Assembly: GCA_027485695.1 (NCBI GenBank)
Contig: JAIXQO010000001.1
Span: 62,001 to 126,000, forward strand
Length of the DNA stretch: 64,000 bases
Reading direction: 5' to 3'
Origin: Pseudomonadota bacterium
Lineage (GTDB): Bacteria; Bdellovibrionota; UBA1018
The notes below the pieces were generated by a model, which was not told the origin of the DNA, did not search any database, and was given only the letters and a program-made list of their open reading frames with translations. A program made the position numbers and the translations under genes. This document shows, in pieces, positions 9,344 through 17,554 of the stretch (position 1 is the stretch's first letter; each line of letters starts with the position of its first letter).

Positions 9344-10447
9344 CTAGTAACCGTAACGCTTCATCGTCTCCCCGGCGATGCGTTCAACCTCATCGTATCC
9401 GCTGTACTGGTTCACATGGCGGGTTTTTCCGATGCGATCGAACTCTTCGCGGAACGGCGGGAAATCATCTCCCGGCCATTTCATCTCCATGAATTCGAAA
9501 AGTTCTCGGAGACGATTCTCAGGATCTTTGAGAAGGTCTTCGTATCGAATTTCTGAGAAATGCTTGAGTTCTGATTTCACGGCCTCGACTTCGTGAATCG
9601 CGTCTTCCCACACGTGTGCAGTGGTACGGATGTCATCTGCACCGAATCTAGCGACATACTCCGGCAGCTTCTGAAGACGCGGGTAAGGTACGAGGTTCTG
9701 AACCGTCGGGTGATTGATCTTCTTGGCTTGCTCGTTACAAAGACGATGGAGTTTCAAAAGGGAATTTGCCGTGGTTCTCGCGTCACGAACGATGTGCACG
9801 AACTTAGCGTCCGGAAACAGGTCTTGGAGTAAACGAAGCTCCGTCGGAAACATTACGTACTTACAAATGAATCGCGGAGTGCGCCCTTGTCCGGCACCGA
9901 AGCAGCTCAGCACTTTTTTGATATCGTTTTGAATCTCCTCGACCTTGCTCGGTTCCAAGTCACTTCCCCGAACTCTAGGCCAGCTCAGTTGAGCGATCGG
10001 TCGATCGAACCACTTACCCCAGAGCATAATCGGCTCGCTCGGGCTCGTGAAATCCGAATCGATCGAATCACCGAAAAACCGTTCACCGCGTACATTGAAG
10101 TTGAACGTGCTTCGAACTTTCTCGAATGCTCGCATCGCATTCGGGAATGAGTTCATACCATTTGTGATGTATGCGGAGTCCGGATGTGCGCAAAGCAGGT
10201 TGTAAATCAGCGTTGTTCCTGAACGTGGAAGTCCAACCAAGAAAACCGGCCGATCAATTTTAATCGAGGATACGTCTGCCGGGAAAAACCACTTTTCGAT
10301 CGCGGAAAAAGCCGCATCCACCGCGTAGGGCTGAGGTAATGGAACAACGAATTGCTGTTCAAACGCCTTCTTGAAAAGAATTTTCGACCAAAAATTTGCG
10401 TATTGAATATCGTTATTCATTTGAGCGATAAGATATCGAATGAACAT
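9344..10447 (-). CDS. Sulfotransferase family protein
   Basis: About 367 residues from ATG at 10447; a TTG at 10459 would add four residues and neither has a strong ribosome site. The 5'-phosphosulfate-binding loop PVFLVGLPRSGTTLIYNLL occurs near residue 70, and the 3'-phosphate-binding region FPDAKFVHIVRDARTTANSLL near 210, as in the Sulfotransfer_3 type. These enzymes move sulfate from PAPS to hydroxyl or amine groups on lipids, glycans or small molecules. It is divergent from the acyl-CoA dehydrogenase pair with under 40 bases between starts, so they may share a control region. PAPS could come from the APS kinase at 0.7-1.5 kb. Acceptor unknown. Confidence 0.85.
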   Translation of the reverse strand: MFIRYLIAQMNNDIQYANFWSKILFKKAFEQQFVVPLPQPYAVDAAFSAIEKWFFPADVSSIKIDRPVFLVGLPRSGTTLIYNLLCAHPDSAYITNGMNSFPNAMRAFEKVRSTFNFNVRGERFFGDSIDSDFTSPSEPIMLWGKWFDRPIAQLSWPRVRGSDLEPSKVEEIQNDIKKVLSCFGAGQGRTPRFICKYVMFPTELRLLQDLFPDAKFVHIVRDARTTANSLLKLHRLCNEQAKKINHPTVQNLVPYPRLQKLPEYVARFGADDIRTTAHVWEDAIHEVEAVKSELKHFSEIRYEDLLKDPENRLRELFEFMEMKWPGDDFPPFREEFDRIGKTRHVNQYSGYDEVERIAGETMKRYGY

Positions 10448-10486
10448 TGAACTCGACAACTTAAAACCTTGGGCGATGATCTAGTC

Positions 10487-11884
10487 ATGTCGTTTCTCCC
10501 TCGTGATTTCCCGAAATCACTCGAAAAAGAAGCCGAAATGGTCCACGCTTGGGCACGCAAGTTCGCCGAAGACGTTCTCATTCCGCGCGCGAGTCAGATC
10601 GATCAAGAAGTTTGGGACAGTTCAACCAAGATTCCGTCGGATTGGATTGAAAAAGCGAACGATGAAGGTTTGTTCGATGCTTGGATTCCACGCGCGTTCG
10701 GTGGACGGGGTTATTCTCCCTGGAGCTACATGATTGCTAGCCAGGTCTGGAGCGAAGCCTGTCTGGGGTTCACGAACATCATGGGGGCACATTACTTCGC
10801 GATCACGTTGCTCTCGTGCGGGATGGAGATTCCACTTCTAGAAAAAGCCTGCCGCCGGGTCGTCGAAGGAAGAAAAAATCGCCGCCCTTACTTATTGGCC
10901 GGTGCGATTACCGAACCCGATGCCGGATCCGACTTGGAGGACACTGATCTTATTCGAGTCGCGAAGATTCGTACCAAGATCACCATTCAAGGCGATACGG
11001 CCATTATTCAAGGCGGCAAAATATTCATCTCAAATGCCACCTGGGCATCTGCGTTCGCGGTGGCGTCCTATGAAGACCTGAAACGTCCCCATCAAACCGC
11101 GACGATCGCTTGGGTCGAAGCGAATCAGCCGGGACTGTCCGTTGGAAAGATCGAAGAAAAACTTGGACAATCAGCCTGTCCGGCATCTGAGGTCCGATTC
11201 GATTCTGTTGAAATACCTATTGATCAACTCGCGCTCTACTCCGGACATTTCTCAATCCCAAAAGACTACCAAGACTACTGTGAGCTTCTTCTTGACGAAG
11301 TTCTCGGCAACTCACGTCTCGGAGTCGCCATCATGGCTGCCGGAGTTTCTCGTGCGATTCGCAGGGCCCTGACTCCTTACGCGAACCAGTGGAAAGACGA
11401 ATGGAAATTTGCTCGGTTCGGAGAAATCCTTAAAAACGACGAGATCCTGAACATACTCGCCGTTGAGGCCAATCGACGTCAGTGGAAGAACGGACCTCAA
11501 GCTGAAACACAACGGGGTGCGGGACTCTGGTTGGTGCAGAATCTTCCAACCTCACTACTCAAAAAACTCTTCAGCCAACTTCCTCCCCGAAAACTTCGCG
11601 ATAAGAAACTCAAGCAGTGGCGACAAGAGAAGCCTCTTGAGAAAACCATGTATTGGGGTTCACTTCTCAAAGCAGGTATGAGCGACCTCTTGATGAATAG
11701 CTTGGACAACGCGCGGGTTCTTGCAGGAGCGGAAGTCTGGAACGATCATTCGCTACCACTCGAGAAGTGGACCCGCGATGCCAAACTTCTTCAAATCTAC
11801 GAAGGCACCAATGCGCTCAACGTCATTCACGTCGCCAAAGCGAGCGGCGCATTGGGTTCGAGGAAACTTTATGAACTGGAATGA
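10487..11884 (+). CDS. Acyl-CoA dehydrogenase, probable catalytic subunit
   Basis: 465 residues from the ATG at 10487; a TTG at 10469 in frame is less likely. The enzyme would insert a double bond at C2-C3 of an acyl thioester using FAD. Visible marks are AITEPDAGSD in the middle domain and LQIYEGTNALNV near the C-terminus, whose Glu is the catalytic base position. An insertion around residues 310-410 with many basic residues sits inside the C-terminal helical domain and makes it longer than the usual 380-400. The next gene overlaps by 14 bases and encodes a reduced acyl-CoA dehydrogenase-like protein lacking the Glu, so the two may form a heteromer. Confidence 0.82.
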   Translation: MSFLPRDFPKSLEKEAEMVHAWARKFAEDVLIPRASQIDQEVWDSSTKIPSDWIEKANDEGLFDAWIPRAFGGRGYSPWSYMIASQVWSEACLGFTNIMGAHYFAITLLSCGMEIPLLEKACRRVVEGRKNRRPYLLAGAITEPDAGSDLEDTDLIRVAKIRTKITIQGDTAIIQGGKIFISNATWASAFAVASYEDLKRPHQTATIAWVEANQPGLSVGKIEEKLGQSACPASEVRFDSVEIPIDQLALYSGHFSIPKDYQDYCELLLDEVLGNSRLGVAIMAAGVSRAIRRALTPYANQWKDEWKFARFGEILKNDEILNILAVEANRRQWKNGPQAETQRGAGLWLVQNLPTSLLKKLFSQLPPRKLRDKKLKQWRQEKPLEKTMYWGSLLKAGMSDLLMNSLDNARVLAGAEVWNDHSLPLEKWTRDAKLLQIYEGTNALNVIHVAKASGALGSRKLYELE

Positions 11885-12683
11885 AGTTCAAGTAGAGGTA
11901 CGCAACGCTGCTCTATCTTGGTTGAACCGTAGCTCGCCTCGCATTTCGGAAGCTCGAGACTTCATTGTGCCTGAATTCAAAAACGCCAGCTTCTCAGTAT
12001 TTATCGAAGAAGTGGCTCGTCGGGATGCGGCTCTCGCCTTCGACGTCGGGCATTTACTTCTACGCGACGAACCGAGCTCTCAGACCGATCGTGAACCTTG
12101 GTTGATTCATTTTCCGTCGGAACGACGACTGAGTTTCACCTCTCGTCGCATTCATTCGCTGAATGACGCCACTTCAGGTCGGCCGGTTCCTGGATTTCCC
12201 AACCACCGAATCCATTTCGGAGAAAAAACGGGCGATTCAAGCGTTCCGGAACTCTCCGTATTTCTGTTTTGGGCTTCTTGGCTATCGGGAATTCTCGCGC
12301 AAATCGCAGCCGAGACTTCTGCATACGCTGAACAGCGATATCAAGGTGGACGCCTCATCCAGGACTGGTCTGAACATCGACTGAAATTGGATCACCTCTG
12401 CTCCGAGATCCTCGGTCACTTGCTTGCGCTCGACCAGATCCGCTCGGCACCGGAAATAATGTCGGAACCGCTCCAAGCCTTGACGTTCCGTCTCGCTCAT
12501 CGAGCAGAAGCGCTTGCATCCGACGCTCTGTCTCTCTTTGGTGGCGCTGGTTACATGCGCGAATATCCAATCGCCGAGCGGTTCGCCTGTCTCACTTGTT
12601 TTGTTCCGACATTGAGGAGCGATCCGTTGCTTTCAAAAATTCCAGAATCTGCTTACCGACGCATGAATCGTCGTTCGACTTAG
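11871..12683 (+). CDS. Reduced acyl-CoA dehydrogenase-like subunit
   Basis: 270 residues, start ATG at 11871 overlapping the previous gene by 14 bases. The C-terminal half matches the acyl-CoA dehydrogenase helical domain (YAEQRYQGGRLIQDWSEHR, then ALSLFGGAGYMREYPIAERF), but the segment where the catalytic EGTN loop should follow reads CLTCFVPTLRSDP, so the base is missing. The N-terminal and middle domains are much shortened, with no clear TEPxAGSD motif. Paired catalytic and degenerate acyl-CoA dehydrogenase subunits are known from actinobacterial steroid side-chain degradation; that this pair works the same way is inference. The last 4 bases overlap the convergent phosphotransferase gene. 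Confidence 0.72.
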   Translation: MNWNEVQVEVRNAALSWLNRSSPRISEARDFIVPEFKNASFSVFIEEVARRDAALAFDVGHLLLRDEPSSQTDREPWLIHFPSERRLSFTSRRIHSLNDATSGRPVPGFPNHRIHFGEKTGDSSVPELSVFLFWASWLSGILAQIAAETSAYAEQRYQGGRLIQDWSEHRLKLDHLCSEILGHLLALDQIRSAPEIMSEPLQALTFRLAHRAEALASDALSLFGGAGYMREYPIAERFACLTCFVPTLRSDPLLSKIPESAYRRMNRRST

Positions 12684-14869
12684 AGGATCTCGACCGTTCC
12701 TTGGCTTCCGTCGATGCGGACGCGCATTCCATTTTTGTAAGTCGTGCATGCGCCAATGCAATGAGCGACTGCGGGAAAACGCTGTTCACGTGCGGCAACG
12801 AATCCGTGCGCGAGTATTCCCCCGGTTTCGCAGATCATTCCACCCAAAATCGGGAACAATGGAGACCAGGATGGGTTCGGTCCAGAGGTCACTAGGATTT
12901 TGCCTTGAAGCTGCGACGGATTCACCGGGGGCGATTCCAGTACGATGACTTCTCCTTCGACCACTCCAGGACTCGCGCCAAATGAGTTCAAATCTTTACG
13001 ACTGATCTCCTGCGTGGGAGGAATTTGTGAATAGGGAGCAGATTTTGCGTAGAGCGCCCATACTCTTCGCCGTTCACGTACACGATCCCGGTAGTCTTCC
13101 CGACTAATGGAGCCACTACGCAGCTCTTGCACTTCTAGGAAAAAAACGTCGTTTTGGGAATCGAGTCGCCCCTCTTCGACGAAACGATTTCCCAAATTTA
13201 GCGCGATTTCACGAGATGGAACTAAGGCTTTCCCGGTGAGAAAGTGGAGTTCCTCATCGATCTCAAGAATCTGATGAAGTGACTCAGCAGATTGTTTTAG
13301 TTTCTTGGCATCAAATATATGGCCAGGAAACAACTGATCCCACTGAACCGGGGATGCCGAGGAGGGCACTTGAGCGGGCGATCCCGCTTGCGAGAACGAA
13401 CGATTCTCTCCTATGGAAGGGGCCGCAATATCCCAACTAAAGCGAATGTGTCCGTAATCAGACCAAAACTGATCGGCTTCGATCTCTCCACGCGCTAGGC
13501 GCGCATAGTCTTCGGAGAAGACGCGAGTACGGTTTCCTGCGTACTGACTGACCCATTTGAGCCAGTCGTCCCGACTCACGCCGATTGAATCGATGTATGC
13601 ACTTAAGCTTTTGAAAAGAATCTCCCGGCTCAAAAAGATAGCAACATCCGGCTCAAAAAAATCTTCGCTCATCGCGCGAAGCTTCTTAAAGGAAATCGAT
13701 TCGGATTCGTTTTCCGGATTCAAATCGGAGAGTGCTCGATCAAACCGGGATTTCCTCTCACCCCATTCTCCTCGAATTTTTCTAATGACCCGCTCGGTGA
13801 ATGCGGAGCCGATCCGAAACTTGAGCCAGGCACGAAAACGACTCGTACGAAAAAAGGCGATCGGAGATTGAAAAAAAATCGCCAGAAGTTCAGTCCAAGG
13901 AAATAGACTCGAGAACAAATGACTCGCCAGTAACTTCACGCCGTTTGGATAAGCAAACGCGTTTTTACGGTGGTAAATCCAGCCCGCGAACGAAATTGCA
14001 AACCGATCCGTACGCAGCGGGCGAATGCCGTAATATCGAGTGAGGGCCGCGAGATTCGGTCCGAGCTGCTCGGCAATCGCAGTCCATCCCAGCGGAGACA
14101 TTGCCTCAGGAAATCGCTCAATCGCTTCGTCACGCACATAGGCTTCATCAGACTCGATTCGGGAAACCCATTCTGCTTCATAAGTCGCAATCGGCCTACA
14201 CTGAACGATAACGAGTTGAGATCCGGTCCAAATCCACTCGACATCCACGGGTCGACCAAAATGCTGTTCTAGCTGCTCCAAGCAACGAGCGAGCGGAATC
14301 CCAAACTCGGGGCGCTGTCGAACGATCTCTGAGAGTGTCGCTGAATCGGGTGTGATCTCGCCATGAACCAGAGCCGCTAGGTGCCCATTCACCCACTCCA
14401 CTCTCCCTGCTTTGCTCCAAAGATTTTTCGGATCGCGAGAGAATGCGACGCCGCTTTGTTGAGCTTCAATGTACGGCTGAATGATGAAATGAATGCGTAG
14501 ATCGGTCCGATTTTTGAGTGCATCGGGCCTCGTACTAATCACTCGGCGAATAGACGAAGATAGATTGGATAATGAATCGACTCGGACGCTTTCAAAGAAA
14601 CCGGCATAAGATTGCGATGAACTATCCTCCAGATTCGCGCTCGATCGAACAATCCATGGCATCAAGGGCAGTGAACTGGTGTCAACACCCTCTCCACTAG
14701 ATTCCCAAAGTTCGAGTTCATTTGGATCCGCTGTCCAGGTTTCTGGAACCACGATATCAAGGCCAGCCAGGCGTGCGAGCTGCGTCGCTTTGCCGCCGTA
14801 TCTGCGTGCGTACTCTTGCTCAGAACTATCGGCGAGCGCCGGTATGCGAAAGAGGGATAAGTGAGCCAA
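12680..14869 (-). CDS. Rifampin-phosphotransferase-type (PEP-synthase-like) phosphotransferase
   Basis: 729 residues. The N-terminal ATP-grasp domain of PEP synthase type covers about 1-265 (RRYGGKATQLARLAGL; IVRSSANLEDSSSQSYAGFF; LVIVQCRPIATYEAEW). A central region of about 340 residues follows, and a swivelling phosphohistidine domain ends the protein, with catalytic His688 in TGGILAHGFVAARE. The PEP/pyruvate TIM barrel of true PEP synthase is absent, so the order ATP-grasp, central, His domain is that of rifampin phosphotransferase, which splits ATP to AMP and phosphate and phosphorylates a small molecule. The start is TTG at 14869, 44 bases inside the fusion gene upstream; no ATG lies near, so translational coupling is likely. 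A related protein is encoded at 17.6-20.0 kb. Confidence 0.8.
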   Translation of the reverse strand: MAHLSLFRIPALADSSEQEYARRYGGKATQLARLAGLDIVVPETWTADPNELELWESSGEGVDTSSLPLMPWIVRSSANLEDSSSQSYAGFFESVRVDSLSNLSSSIRRVISTRPDALKNRTDLRIHFIIQPYIEAQQSGVAFSRDPKNLWSKAGRVEWVNGHLAALVHGEITPDSATLSEIVRQRPEFGIPLARCLEQLEQHFGRPVDVEWIWTGSQLVIVQCRPIATYEAEWVSRIESDEAYVRDEAIERFPEAMSPLGWTAIAEQLGPNLAALTRYYGIRPLRTDRFAISFAGWIYHRKNAFAYPNGVKLLASHLFSSLFPWTELLAIFFQSPIAFFRTSRFRAWLKFRIGSAFTERVIRKIRGEWGERKSRFDRALSDLNPENESESISFKKLRAMSEDFFEPDVAIFLSREILFKSLSAYIDSIGVSRDDWLKWVSQYAGNRTRVFSEDYARLARGEIEADQFWSDYGHIRFSWDIAAPSIGENRSFSQAGSPAQVPSSASPVQWDQLFPGHIFDAKKLKQSAESLHQILEIDEELHFLTGKALVPSREIALNLGNRFVEEGRLDSQNDVFFLEVQELRSGSISREDYRDRVRERRRVWALYAKSAPYSQIPPTQEISRKDLNSFGASPGVVEGEVIVLESPPVNPSQLQGKILVTSGPNPSWSPLFPILGGMICETGGILAHGFVAAREQRFPAVAHCIGACTTYKNGMRVRIDGSQGTVEIL

Positions 14870-17498
14870 GAGTGATACCTACGCGTTCCGCGAGTTGAAT
14901 GATTTCTTGAACCTTGTTTTTAGACAATGGTCCGAGACTGAACGGTTCCATTCTTCCATTAAGCCCGAGTGTGATCGTTTCCGCCAGACATGCGTAGAGT
15001 TGACCCGGCGGCAATGGCAGAATCGCCGTATGAATTCGGGTCGCCTCGGGTAGCTTGGCCAGTCCACCTTGAATACAACGAACGTCCGGTCGCTCGACGA
15101 ACACGCGAGGATCAACGTTCGATGGAACCGACAGATCCACGACCGTGGCACCCTGGGCCAGCACTTCGGGAGTGATGATTTGCTTAGCCGTATTGGTGCC
15201 GATCAAGACAGCGCTACACTCTTTCAAATCTTCGAGATTCGATGAGAATGTTACGTTCTCAGATCGCATCGAGGAGTTCGCAAAAATTTGCCCCGCCGCC
15301 GCTCTCATACGTACCAGCGAGTCTGGATCATCGCGCGTAATGAGGGTGAGCGCTTTTGCTTCATCGCCTAGCAATTGCGCGACGACGTTGCAAATATTTC
15401 CGGCCGCGCCGACGACCCCGACTCGAATATCACGCAGAGACACTCCTTTTTGAAAGAGTGCTTTTTTCAGCGCGAGGAATGCGAGACCCGCCGTTAGGCT
15501 GTTGCCCGTAGTGCAAGGAACGCCCATATCTTCTACGCCGTATCCGTTTTCGCTTACGATACTCGTGTACTGTCCAAGTCCGACGAGCTTTGAATCGAAA
15601 TCACGACTGAAATCTACCATGTCACGTACGAACCGAATCGCTTTGAAATCGCCGCTTCGCAGGCTGTTTTCAAAGAACTCAGTCGTCTTCATCGTCCCGA
15701 TCAAATACAACTTCACGCCGGCTCGCTTGCCGTCTTGACCCTCTTGGCCCCAGACGATTTGCTCATGATATACGACTGGCTGTTCGGATTCGGTGTATTT
15801 TCGGAGGAATCGCTTACGCTCTTCTACCGGAATGAAACCAAACATCGGGTCAATCAAAACCAGGTGATCTAAATCGATGGTATGAGATGAGAACGAGATC
15901 GTCGGTAGCCCTGCAGCTTCTTCCTCATCGATACGACGACAAACCGGAGACTGAAACTCCAAGTCGGCTTCGGTGAGCGGTTGTTTCCAAAGATGGCTCG
16001 TCATCCGCAGCATCTTGCGGTCTCGGATCCACCGGCAGACTTCGGATAGGGCATGGATGAACTGATCCGTATCGGCGTCTGAGATCCAAGCACTCGGCTC
16101 AATCCGAATCACTTCAGGTCGACTCAGCGTAACTGCAACTCGAACGTCGAATCTGTTTAAAAGCGCGCTCATCACGAGATAGCTCGCGTACCCGGCATCA
16201 TGAATCATGCGTAGGAGATTGGCAGTGGGCGTCTTCTTGCCAGTAAAATCGAATTCGATTCCTAGCAGAAATCCCTCGCCCCGAACTTCACGAATGAGCC
16301 CCGGGCATTCGCGCTGTATTTTTGCTACGCCTTCGGAAATTCGTTTCGAGAAGCGTTGTGCTTTTTCAAGGACTTCTCCTCGAGTGAGGATATTTAAGGT
16401 ACGAATCGCCAAGCGCGAGGCAACTTCATCTTCAGCAAAGGTCGAACTGTGAATAACGCTGAAATCTTCTTGGTAGTTCGGCTGCGAAACACACAACGCG
16501 CTGATTTTACCGAATCCGCCACCCAGGCTCTTGCCGAGTAGAAAATACTCCGGGGAAAAATCGAATTTGGAACCGGCTAAAAACGCGCCCGTACGAAAAG
16601 TACCCGTTTGAATTTCGTCCGAAATTCTCGGGATGCGTTTCTCGCCCACCGAGTTTCGAAGCCAGCTCACAAACGGTTTTGGCAAAGGCTCAACGCCCCC
16701 TTCGCCTTGGATCGGTTCGTAGATCACCGCCGCAATTCGGTTCCAACGACCCAGTTCGGCTGCCGGAGCTTTCAATTCGAAACGTTCCAAAATGTTCGCG
16801 TAAGATGGTTCGCTCCACGGATCGACGAACTCGACTGCGATCGCGGATTGGCTGTACATTTTCCGAAACGCCGGATTGCCTGTGACCTGAAGTGAGGCCG
16901 CAGTTTTCCCGTGATACGCGCCTCGAAGAGCGATCACGACCGGCTCGCTGTTTTTCACCTGCTCGATATAGGCCGCAATGACGGGTAGTTCAGGTGCGGT
17001 TGCGTTCCGAGCGCGGATTTTCCCATGCAAGGAGCCGAGCGTGAAAACATAGGACTCACGTCGATTATGATACTCAAATAGCGCGTGTTTGATCGCGGCT
17101 TCAACAGCCTCGGTCCCGGTACTACAGAGGTGTGTGTAGTAGTGTGGTGCCGAAGGCTGCTCCAGGCGGACCAATTCGTTGATCTTCTTGCCCAATATCC
17201 CGGAGTAGACACGAACGGAGGCTTGCGCATGCACCGGACACTTCTCATCTAAGAACTGCCTGAGTTCAGCAACGATCTCTGGGTGATGGTGGCCGAGTAG
17301 AGTTGAACCGTAGCCACCCAGGAGGTCGATAACGGAACGCTCGACTCCGCCATTGTCGACGTCGTTATAAAAGAGTCGATCACCCTCAGCGCGACTGTAG
17401 ATTTTATCGATTTTCAAAGTCTTGAGCAGGCGCGTGAGCTTGGGTTTCGCGTAGTCGCCGTATTCATCAACGAGTCGTTCGATGTTCGCATCCAACAT
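14826..17498 (-). CDS. Class III aminotransferase fused to an acyl-ACP-reductase-like domain
   Basis: 890 residues with AAGGA before the ATG. Residues 1-490 are a PLP-dependent class III aminotransferase: CSTGTEAVEAA (125-135), EPIQGEGG (261-268), DEIQTG (294-299) and the Schiff-base Lys323 in GKSLGGGFG. Residues about 540-885 resemble the long-chain acyl-ACP reductase (AAR) of cyanobacterial alkane synthesis: TSIVSENG (645-652), CTTGNSLTAG (662-671), Rossmann loop GVVGAAGNICNVVAQLL (694-710) and GQLYACLAE, where Cys837 falls at the AAR catalytic cysteine. The natural reading is acyl thioester to aldehyde by NAD(P)H, then transamination to a primary amine. The alternative is that the aldehyde is channelled to the diiron protein at 20.7 kb. 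Substrate chain length cannot be read. Confidence 0.82.
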   Translation of the reverse strand: MLDANIERLVDEYGDYAKPKLTRLLKTLKIDKIYSRAEGDRLFYNDVDNGGVERSVIDLLGGYGSTLLGHHHPEIVAELRQFLDEKCPVHAQASVRVYSGILGKKINELVRLEQPSAPHYYTHLCSTGTEAVEAAIKHALFEYHNRRESYVFTLGSLHGKIRARNATAPELPVIAAYIEQVKNSEPVVIALRGAYHGKTAASLQVTGNPAFRKMYSQSAIAVEFVDPWSEPSYANILERFELKAPAAELGRWNRIAAVIYEPIQGEGGVEPLPKPFVSWLRNSVGEKRIPRISDEIQTGTFRTGAFLAGSKFDFSPEYFLLGKSLGGGFGKISALCVSQPNYQEDFSVIHSSTFAEDEVASRLAIRTLNILTRGEVLEKAQRFSKRISEGVAKIQRECPGLIREVRGEGFLLGIEFDFTGKKTPTANLLRMIHDAGYASYLVMSALLNRFDVRVAVTLSRPEVIRIEPSAWISDADTDQFIHALSEVCRWIRDRKMLRMTSHLWKQPLTEADLEFQSPVCRRIDEEEAAGLPTISFSSHTIDLDHLVLIDPMFGFIPVEERKRFLRKYTESEQPVVYHEQIVWGQEGQDGKRAGVKLYLIGTMKTTEFFENSLRSGDFKAIRFVRDMVDFSRDFDSKLVGLGQYTSIVSENGYGVEDMGVPCTTGNSLTAGLAFLALKKALFQKGVSLRDIRVGVVGAAGNICNVVAQLLGDEAKALTLITRDDPDSLVRMRAAAGQIFANSSMRSENVTFSSNLEDLKECSAVLIGTNTAKQIITPEVLAQGATVVDLSVPSNVDPRVFVERPDVRCIQGGLAKLPEATRIHTAILPLPPGQLYACLAETITLGLNGRMEPFSLGPLSKNKVQEIIQLAERVGITLGSLIPLSHTGARR

Positions 17499-17554
17499 GG
17501 ATTTATTTTCCTTGCTCTCATGGCGGCCTGAGTTCAGGATCCGGGGTAAGGCGC

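Noticed and set aside
11721-11870. Upstream extension of the second acyl-CoA dehydrogenase-like gene
   Set aside because: The frame is open but lies wholly within the first gene; the ATG at 11871 gives the normal short overlap.
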